64,000 nt of DNA from NCBI GenBank assembly GCA_965204565.1, contig CBDBEU010000005.1:1426001-1490000 (forward strand), written 5' to 3'. Under the pieces are notes generated by a model. It searched no databases and had not been told where the DNA came from. It saw only the letters and a program-made list of their open reading frames with translations. Position 1 is the first letter of the stretch. Every line of letters begins with the position of its first letter. Of this stretch, positions 57,547 to 64,000 are shown piece by piece. Made by a program: the position numbers and the translations under genes. The DNA is from CBDBEU01 sp965204565 (GTDB taxonomy: Bacteria; Pseudomonadota; Alphaproteobacteria; Rhizobiales; TMED25).

Positions 57547-58171
57547 TCAATGCAGTTGCTCCAAATAGGCACGCTCTAAAATGCGACCCTCGCAAGCGGG
57601 AGGTACTGGGGATCGAGCGTGCAGCATTCGCCAATTGTTGATGACAATGGTGTCGCCATGCTCGCCAGCGCGGGAGGCGGGTCTGAAAAATTTGTCGTCC
57701 CAACGTACGAGGCCGAAGCCTTCACTCGGCTGAAAAATGCGCAACAGTGGCAGCCTGCCCTTCACCGGTCGACGCGGTTGAACCAAAGCACGCGCAAGAA
57801 CATTTTCATCGGCTTCGCGCACAATTTCTGCCCCATCAGCAAGGAGAGTGGGCACCTCTTCGAATCCGACGATACACCTCCACATTATGAAAGCGGGGAG
57901 GATGCCGCCATTGAGCCATGTCTGTGTGGAAAGGGAAGACATCTAGCCCATAAATCCCGCTGTAGCTATTCGGAGTGGTTTTGTCCTTTGGGGTCGGTCT
58001 CAACTGATGCACCGGCGAGCCTTCCCCAAGCGTGAGAACCTTCCCAAGTGCTGACGCGACTTCCTCGCCACTGGCATTGGCACAGTAGGTCTTGACAAGA
58101 ACGTACCCGCGTTCTTCTACCTCCTGACGAACGGTAGCTGTCGCAAATGGGTTAAGCTCAGGCCCCGTCAT
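57547..58171 (-). pseudogene. TauD/TfdA-like Fe(II)/2-oxoglutarate oxygenase, frameshifted
   Basis: About 205 residues: PFATATVRQEVEERGYVLVK, SYSGIYGLDVFPFHTDMAQW with the metal-binding HxD, then a one-base frame change near 57895, and TLLADGAEIVREADENVLAR, GDTIVINNWRMLHARSPVPP with the distal His and the 2-oxoglutarate-binding Arg. The core residues of the family are all present. The gene overlaps the end of the DUF5655 gene by 14 bases, so they form a pair. The frame change could be a sequence error. Confidence 0.65.
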
Positions 58172-59090
58172 AGCTGAGGTCCATCAATGGCTTGGCTTTG
58201 TCCAGCGTGGCGACATCAGTGATGATGATTTCGAGGTCGCCAGTGCCGAAGTGACCGATATTGTGCACGTCACGGGTAAAGCCGGGCTCAAGTTCGATGG
58301 TGTCTGGATCAACCTTGACGAAAACCTTGAGGTGCCTGATCTGCGGTTTGACCTCGACGCAGGCAAAATTCTTCAGGCGACGGAAGGCGACGTAATTGTC
58401 TCGCGTCTTCAGTTCGACATCATCGCCCAGCGCCAATAGGTACGCCTTTGTGGCCTCGTAGAGGTCAACAAGTTCCTGATCTGCGTCGGCGAGATATTGC
58501 GTTACGGTCTTCTGACGAAATCGCGTCCGGGTTGCCACAGGCTCGCCTTGAGCATCGACGCTGACGGGCATTTCGCGCGCTGGTCGCTCCGATGCCGAGG
58601 TCAACAGTTCGAACAGTAATAGTTCTTCGCCAAACCGGCGATAGCGAACCAGCGCAATGTTCCGGTTCATCTGGTTGACCGCATGAGCATCGTATTGCGT
58701 GAAATCCCCAGCGATGCAAATGAGCCGAGGCGTGTTCCAGTCGACAGCCTTCGCCTGCTCGGCGTCGAATCGCTCCAACACCAGCCACTCGAAATCGCGG
58801 CGATGGTCCATGAGCCAATCGAGATAGAACAAGCCTTGGTTGATCACGTTCTCGTTGCTGGCCCGCTTGTACTCGACGATGACCGGTGAGCCGTTCTCGT
58901 CGATTCCCAGCGAGTCCATACGCCCGCCATTGGTCGTGGGAAACTCGGAGGCGAGAAACCGCACGTCAAGGAATGATTCCATGTTTCGTTCAATGAGGTT
59001 TTGCAAGTACTTCTCCAGCGCAACCGCGCTGCCTCGCAGTTCGGTGACTGTGTTCGTCTCGGTCCTGAATAGTTTAATGTCGCTCATCAA
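58158..59090 (-). CDS. DUF5655-type protein with PD-(D/E)XK nuclease-like domain
   Basis: A 310-residue protein. The N-terminal half resembles a nuclease fold (LEKYLQNLIERNMESFLDVR, GGRMDSLGIDENGSPVIVEY followed by KRAS, giving D...ExK). The C-terminal part (YEATKAYLLALGDDVELKTR, NYVAFRRLKNFACVEVKPQI, LKVFVKVDPDTIELEPG) matches the DUF5655 domain. Such proteins occur in defence and mobile regions. The gene is intact and lies upstream of, and overlaps, the TauD-like gene. Confidence 0.75.
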   Translation of the reverse strand: MMSDIKLFRTETNTVTELRGSAVALEKYLQNLIERNMESFLDVRFLASEFPTTNGGRMDSLGIDENGSPVIVEYKRASNENVINQGLFYLDWLMDHRRDFEWLVLERFDAEQAKAVDWNTPRLICIAGDFTQYDAHAVNQMNRNIALVRYRRFGEELLLFELLTSASERPAREMPVSVDAQGEPVATRTRFRQKTVTQYLADADQELVDLYEATKAYLLALGDDVELKTRDNYVAFRRLKNFACVEVKPQIRHLKVFVKVDPDTIELEPGFTRDVHNIGHFGTGDLEIIITDVATLDKAKPLMDLSYDGA

Positions 59091-59124
59091 TCGTCTTTAC
59101 CGGAAATAATACGAACCTACAACA

Positions 59125-59390
59125 TTATTTTCTTAAGGAAATTATTACGTCTTTCCTAACCCGCATCCTTTTCTCCAGCAACTCAAAGAAGGCGGGACCG
59201 TGATGCGGTTCCTGAACGTGACAAAGCGCGTGAATTATAAAGTAATCGATGCAGTTGACAGGTGCTTCAATCAAACGGGTATTGAGCAAAATGTGAGTTC
59301 CGTCTTGAGACATAATGCCCCATTGCTTGGTCAGTTTGCGCACTGTCAGCTTTGGTTGCCCACCAATTTACGGGAAAACCCTGGATAGAA
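59125..59390 (-). pseudogene. YgjP-type metallopeptidase remnant
   Basis: The frame LTKQWGIMSQDGTHILLNTR, PVNCIDYFIIHALCHVQEPH and HGPAFFELLEKRM matches the C-terminus of DUF45 metallopeptidases. The zinc motif reads HALCH, so the catalytic Glu of HExxH is replaced by Ala. Upstream codons (GFPVNWWATKADSAQ) are in another frame, and an IS3 element lies beyond. It is a dead relative of the intact gene at 36615. Confidence 0.65.
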
Positions 59391-59459
59391 ACGTCAGTCG
59401 TTCTGACAACATTCGCCCTGCCCTGTGTTGAAACCAAGTTCTTCAGGTGTCTTAGCCCC

Positions 59460-60655
59460 CTAGAACTGCGCCGGTTCTGGTCAGGAGTTGGGGAGGTTGT
59501 CATGGCGCGGAAACGGCATTCCGATGAGGATATCCTGAAGCTTTTGCGTGAGATCGAACTTCATCCGGCGGGTGGGGTTGATGTTGCGAAAGCGTGCCGT
59601 TCTGCCGGCATCGGTGATGCGACGTACGACAACCGGCGCAGGACGTTCGGTGGCATGGGGCGGTCTCAATTGTCCGGGTTGAAAGCGCTTGAGAAAGAGA
59701 ACCGGCGCCTCAGGAAGATCGTCGCCGATCTCGAACTCGACAAGCTGATCCTCAGGGAGAGACCGGATTTTTCAAAACCGAACGCCTGACGACGAACGAC
59801 CTCCGTCAGGCCGTTGTGCATGTGCGCCGGAAGCCCGGAACGCCGGAGCGGCGCACATGTCGTGAGGTCGGCGTCGCACGCTCAACGCAACAGTACAAAT
59901 CCAGACCTCAACACGATGATGAGCTGCCGCCGGCATTGATCCGGCCGGCCAAGCAGTACGGGCGATACGGATACCGCAAAGTCGACGAGCTGTTGCAGCC
60001 TGAAGGTTGAGCGGCTGTGGCGCGAAGAGGGTTTGCAGCTGCCGGCCCGGCACAAGAAGCGCAAGCGCCTCTATCGTCATGGTGCCTCGGTGATCCGGCT
60101 GAGACCGGACTATCCGAACCACATCCGGGCGATCGATCTTGTGCACGACAGGCTGAGCAACGGCCGGCCTTGCAGGATGTTGACCGTGCTCGGCGAGTAT
60201 ACGCGCGAAGCTCTGTGTGTGGGCGTTGCCGCCAGGACGGGTTCAGCCGATGTGCCGCAGGCGCTTTTTCCACTGCTGCTCAAGCGCGGCAAGCCTGAGT
60301 ACCTTCGTTCCGACAATGGACCCGGGTTTGCGGCCGCACCATTCCGGGACCGGCTTCAGCGTGTCGGCATTCAACCCGTCCGGATCTATCCGGGATCGCC
60401 CTGGGAGAACGGCTACAACGAGCGCTTCAACGGAACACTCCGCCGCGAACGCTTCAACACCGAGTGGTTCACGACCACACGCCAGGCTCGGATCGTCATC
60501 GATATCCGGCTTGAACAGTACAACCGGATCCGCCACCATTACGCTCTCGGCATGCAAACGCCGGTAACCGGAACCATCTTACCCCACACTCACGCAAGCC
60601 GCCAGCATAGGCTGGCCGCATACAGGTTCAAGGAGAGGGCAAATTCAAGTGAGGT
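59460..60655 (+). mobile_element. IS3-family element, 3' truncated
   Basis: The left end (GCCCCCTAGAACTG) is shared with the remnant at 17804. OrfA (59502-59789) is followed by orfB in two frames: PGTPERRTCREVGVARSTQQ, then RPDYPNHIRAIDLVHDRLSN, EYLRSDNGPGFAAAPFRDRL and SPWENGYNERFNGTLRRERF, with the DDE residues visible. OrfB is frameshifted near 60005 and the right end is replaced by other sequence after about 60655. Confidence 0.8.
59502..59789 (+). CDS. IS3 orfA (DNA-binding part of transposase)
   Basis: A 95-residue protein with a helix-turn-helix (HSDEDILKLLREIELHPAGG, VDVAKACRSAGIGDATY) and a leucine zipper (ALEKENRRLRKIVADLELDK). It ends RPDFSKPNA. It is intact and nearly identical to the truncated copy at 17846. 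Confidence 0.85.
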   Translation: MARKRHSDEDILKLLREIELHPAGGVDVAKACRSAGIGDATYDNRRRTFGGMGRSQLSGLKALEKENRRLRKIVADLELDKLILRERPDFSKPNA

Positions 60656-60689
60656 AAGCCAGTTCGCGCCCGCATTTGGCCGCCGCTGC

Positions 60690-60796
60690 AACTGCGCGGC
60701 GCATTGCAACTCGCTTCGAACGTAACATTAAAAACTTCATGGCAGCTATCGCGCGCGCCGCAGCCCTCATCTCGTGGCTATAATGAGTCCGGACCC
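60690..60796 (+). mobile_element. IS5 3' end fragment
   Basis: The last transposase codons (RRIATRFERNIKNFMAAIAR, AAALISWL) and the end CATTATAGCC / GTCCGGACCC match the IS5 element at 18110-18800. The rest is missing. The junction with the neighbouring gene supplies the TAG stop of msrQ. Confidence 0.75.
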
Positions 60797-61383
60797 TAAC
60801 TCCGATGCGCGGCAACCGCGAAGCTGTTGTGCCACAGGCGATACGCCTCCAGCGCCGCCAGCGGTGCGAAGTGGACCAGCGCCGGGCCGAGATCGTTTTT
60901 GATGAAGATCCAATGCAACAATGTCGCGACCGCAGCAACATAGACAAATCGCTGCAGCGTTTTCCAATCCCGCCCAAGCGCCCTGACCGAGACATCATTC
61001 GAGGTGAGCGCCAGCGGCACGAAGATCACAAAGGCAATCCAGCCGGTCCAGATGCCCAGTTTCACGACATCTGACATGATCGCTGAAAACGAGCCCAGAT
61101 CGATCAGATAGTACAGCGTGTGCAGGGCCGCATAGCCAAAAGCTGCAACACCAATATACCGGCGCCTGCGCATCAGCCACCCGGTCCAGCGCGCGCCGGG
61201 AAACATCAGACGCAACGGCGATACCATCAACGCGATGATCATGAAACGGGCCGAAAATTCGCCCGTCGGGTGCAACAACCGCTCCAGATCATTGCCGGCA
61301 AGCGCCGGATAAATCATGCCGATCGACGGCAGCGCCAAAAGCGCCCAGAACGTGAAGGGGTGATTCCAGATTCTTGCGATCAT
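60796..61383 (-). CDS. msrQ: MsrQ-like haem-binding membrane subunit of the methionine sulfoxide reductase system
   Basis: A 195-residue membrane protein of the YedZ/ferric-reductase type that passes electrons to MsrP in the periplasm. Helices: FTFWALLALPSIGMIYPALA, RFMIIALMVSPLRLMFPG, YIGVAAFGYAALHTLYYLID (haem His), WIAFVIFVPLALTSNDVSVR, LQRFVYVAAVATLLHWIFIK. The start MIARIWNHPFTF is chosen over the long upstream extension, which lies in the RNase P RNA region. The stop is made by the IS5 junction, so a few C-terminal residues may be lost. No msrP is seen in the window. Confidence 0.82.
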   Translation of the reverse strand: MIARIWNHPFTFWALLALPSIGMIYPALAGNDLERLLHPTGEFSARFMIIALMVSPLRLMFPGARWTGWLMRRRRYIGVAAFGYAALHTLYYLIDLGSFSAIMSDVVKLGIWTGWIAFVIFVPLALTSNDVSVRALGRDWKTLQRFVYVAAVATLLHWIFIKNDLGPALVHFAPLAALEAYRLWHNSFAVAAHRS

Positions 61384-61518
61384 GAGGGACGGCTTTCGGT
61401 GGGTAGCGGTTCGCTTGTGACATCTCACACGCGCCCGCAACGCCATTCCGTCGCCCGGACGGGAAACAACCAAGAGGCGAGGATGAGCAAAGCTGCGACC
61501 GGGAAAAACAAAGCAATA

Positions 61519-61931
<413 letters not shown>

Positions 61932-62001
61932 TAGAAGTGAGATATAGGCGTTTGTGCACCGAACGTCGAGATATCTGCAGGTGGTGTCTGGATAAAGGCC
62001 G

Positions 62002-62733
62002 CTAATCGGCACTTGCCATTTCGATGATGCGCGCCAGCGCATCGCGGGTCGATGCATCGGCCCGCCCGTCAACCAGCACCGGGCGCCAGTGCCGCTGAAA
62101 GGCGCTGGCCACAGCTTGCGTCATCTCATCAAAAATGCCTTTTTTTTCAATGTTATAACCTATTTTCTTGAATCTATTTTGCAAGGTGTTGACCTCTTCG
62201 CCCTCAGCCCCCAATGCCAGCACAGCCGCCTCATCGGGCGCTGCCGGGTCGGCCCACAGGCCAATGCCGGCGCGCGCCAGGCGGGCCCACGGGAAATGCT
62301 CGCCCGGATCGATCTTGCGCCCCGGTGCCACATCGGAATGGGCAAGCACGCGGCGCCGCGCGATCTGATGGCGCTCGATGATCCCGGCGCAGAGTTCGAT
62401 CACCGCCTTGATTTGCGCATCGGGATAGTCCGGCAGCCCTCCTTCATGACCAGGGTTGTGGATCTCGATACCAATCGAACATGAATTGATGTCGCTGATG
62501 CCCGCCCAGTGGGAGACGCCCGCATGCCAGGCGCGCTTGTCCTCACCCACCAGCGCGAAAACCTGCCCCCCCTCGTCCACCAGATAGTGCGAACTCACCT
62601 TTGAGGTCTCATCACACAGCCAAGCGCGGGCGGACTCGGCCGTTGCCATACCGGTATAGTGGAGCACGATCATGTCGATGCCCGGCCCGCGGCGCTCTGC
62701 GTAATTGGGTGATGGCGATGGGATCGGCTTCAC
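62002..62733 (-). CDS. N-acetylmuramoyl-L-alanine amidase (AmpD/AmiD type)
   Basis: The enzyme cleaves the amide bond between muramic acid and the peptide in peptidoglycan. The amidase_2 domain has zinc-ligand His in IDMIVLHYTGMATAESA, and AHSDVAPGRKIDPGEHFPW holds the last His and Asp. GIEIHNPGHEGGLPDYPD is the substrate-side motif. A C-terminal peptidoglycan-binding domain follows (LQNRFKKIGYNIEKKGIFDE). The start is GTG with GGAGG upstream. No signal peptide is seen, so it may act in the cytoplasm on recycled muropeptides. Confidence 0.88.
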   Translation of the reverse strand: MKPIPSPSPNYAERRGPGIDMIVLHYTGMATAESARAWLCDETSKVSSHYLVDEGGQVFALVGEDKRAWHAGVSHWAGISDINSCSIGIEIHNPGHEGGLPDYPDAQIKAVIELCAGIIERHQIARRRVLAHSDVAPGRKIDPGEHFPWARLARAGIGLWADPAAPDEAAVLALGAEGEEVNTLQNRFKKIGYNIEKKGIFDEMTQAVASAFQRHWRPVLVDGRADASTRDALARIIEMASAD

Positions 62734-62769
62734 CGCATCAACCTCCGGTGGACCTGCCAGACCGCGCTC

Positions 62770-63495
62770 TCACGTGAAACCGCGTGCTTTCTGGATACGG
62801 TCATGGGCGTCATTGATGCAGGCCAGCCGGTCATTGGCGATCACCACAAACTCTTCGGGCACGCCGCACGCTACCAGCCGGTCGGGATGGTTCTCGCGCA
62901 CCAATGTGCGGTAGCGGCGTTTGATGTCATCGTCGCTCGCATCGCGCGAAATTCCCAGTAATACATATGGGTCCGATTCATCCGGCTCCATATAGCACGC
63001 ACTGATGCGGGCAAAGGTCGCCTCGTCAAATCCGAAGCGCCGCGCCACCTGGCTGAGAAACCGCGTCTCGGCCGGACGCACCACGCCATCGGCCCGGGCA
63101 ATGTGGAACAGCCCGTCCAGCACATCTTCGAGGATCTTTGAGTGCAGCCCAAAAAGCTGCACCAACCGGCCCGCATGGGCCCCTCATAGCCGATGGTGTC
63201 GCGCTTGGCGGGATTTGAACACCTGTGCCACATTTTCAAGCTCCGCCCTGGACACCTGAAACACCTGACGGAAGGCGGCGACTTCATCGCGGGTCACCAC
63301 TCCGTCGGCTTTGGCCATCCTGGTGCCAGGCGCGATCACCCCGACGGTGAACGCCACCTGACGGTCGGGGGCGGTGACCTCGCCGCCATCGCGATCGATC
63401 GCATAATGGCCCGCAACCGCGCCGATAACGGCGCCGATCGGCCCGCCCATGGTAAGACCCGCAGCCGCGCCGGCAATTTCTCCCCAAATCGACAT
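62770..63495 (-). pseudogene. djlA: DjlA-like TerB/DnaJ co-chaperone, frameshifted
   Basis: The start at 63495 reads MSIWGEIAGAAAGLTMGGPI, a Gly-rich membrane stretch, then KADGVVTRDEVAAFRQVFQV of the TerB domain. The frame is lost near 63215 (AKRDTIGYEGPMRAG continues in a second frame) and again near 63175, after which VQLFGLHSKILEDVLDGLFH, RFGFDEATFARISACYM and a J domain (YVLLGISRDASDDDIKRRYR, with HPD in ENHPDRL) are intact. Two single-base changes in 50 bases could be sequence errors or real. Confidence 0.75.
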
Positions 63496-63529
63496 GGAGC
63501 TAAACCAGGTTTCGTGGACCGGGCTTGAC

Positions 63530-64000
63530 ATGAGATTCACATTTCGATTCAAGGCGGCCTTGGGCGAGCGGATTGGTGTAACGGATGAGGAATGGGCGCT
63601 GATCGGGCCGCTATTGGCGCCGGAGCGCGGTCGCGGGTGCCGTCCTGCACAGGACAACCGCCTGTATTTCGAAGGCATGATGTGGATCGCGCGAACCGGA
63701 GCGCAGCGGCGGCCTCTGCGGGATGACTATGGCAAGTGGAACAGTATTTTCCGACGCTACCGAAGATGGGTCACGACCGGCGTGTTCGATAGCACGGTGG
63801 TCCGGGCACATCATTGTGCCGTCGGCATAAAAAGGGGGCTCAGCAAACAGAGGGGCCTGGCCGGTCGCGCGGCGGCTTTACGACCTGACTCCACGCGAGG
63901 TGCGATGCCAGAGGCCTCCCGCCCGGCTTCGTGCTGACACCCGGCCAGGCGCACGATGTGCAGGGCTTTGCACCGCTGTTCTGCATGATGACCGACCGCA
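63530..64000 (+). mobile_element. IS5-family element, running off the window end
   Basis: The transposase reads GVTDEEWALIGPLLAPERGR, PAQDNRLYFEGMMWIARTGA, GKWNSIFRRYRRWVTTGVFD, then jumps to STVVRAHHCAVGIKRGLSKQ, so the part containing the next helices is deleted. Later FVLTPGQAHDVQGF is in another frame. The left end is near 63530, about 35 bases upstream of the djlA start. The right part lies outside the window. Confidence 0.8.

Overview
The window looks like a piece of an alphaproteobacterial chromosome, most likely Hyphomicrobiales (Rhizobiales). The evidence is the set of genes: divK-pleD, DUF3572, a DinB with an N-terminal zinc finger, thyA-folA-hflK-hflC-DUF2065, a circularly permuted two-piece tmRNA, alpha-type SspB, AsmA, UvrD-PrmA-aminopeptidase P, DUF1489-PutA and an RNase P RNA. 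This core is broken up by at least a dozen insertion sequences or remnants (IS5, IS630, IS21, IS3 and IS1182 families). Many are nested or internally deleted, and several core genes next to them are dead.

Layout. 1-2856: end of rpmG, then nested IS5/IS630 debris. 2857-7401: pleD (dead), divK, DUF3572, a ROK kinase (frameshifted) and dinB. 7402-11130: a second IS5 copy, an IS21 remnant and an IS630 element, the last two inside a destroyed flgE. 11384-16730: a secreted protein, a SixA-like phosphatase, an RND/MMPL transporter, another secreted protein and a broken ycjX. 16731-18800: IS remnants around an AT-rich small membrane protein gene. 18807-22570: DUF2065-hflC-hflK-folA-thyA, read leftward. 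22690-23010: tmRNA. 23092-24642: IS1182. 24703-26770: sspB and fumC.

26793-37340 is the most interesting accessory block. It holds a HigA/Xre-like HTH regulator with inverted-repeat sites on both sides, followed by a tightly overlapping run of seven genes: a single-TRD specificity-like protein, HsdM, a RhuM-family protein, a full two-TRD HsdS, a TIGR04141/DUF6119-type protein, HsdR and a YgjP-type zinc metallopeptidase. It reads as an expanded type I restriction-modification or defence operon. All seven genes are intact, in contrast to the decay around them.

37587-50371 returns to core genes: an RHH protein, AsmA, a broken ClC channel, UvrD, PrmA, DUF1127, PadR, and a truncated rsgA fused in frame to aminopeptidase P. 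50372-52239 is a graveyard of an IS3 tail, a type III Mod N-terminus, two IS5 ends, a lipoprotein gene and a MipZ/ParA-like N-terminus. 52294-55961 is putA with DUF1489. 56126-60796 contains two IS3 elements around a DUF5655 nuclease-like gene overlapping a TauD/TfdA-like oxygenase gene, plus a decayed second YgjP copy. 60796-64000 holds msrQ, rnpB, an amidase, a frameshifted djlA and an incoming IS5 element.

Several broken genes carry more than one kind of lesion (substitution stops, deletions, IS junctions), so true decay is likely. Some single-base frameshifts could still be sequence errors. All family assignments come from reading the translations, not from database searches.
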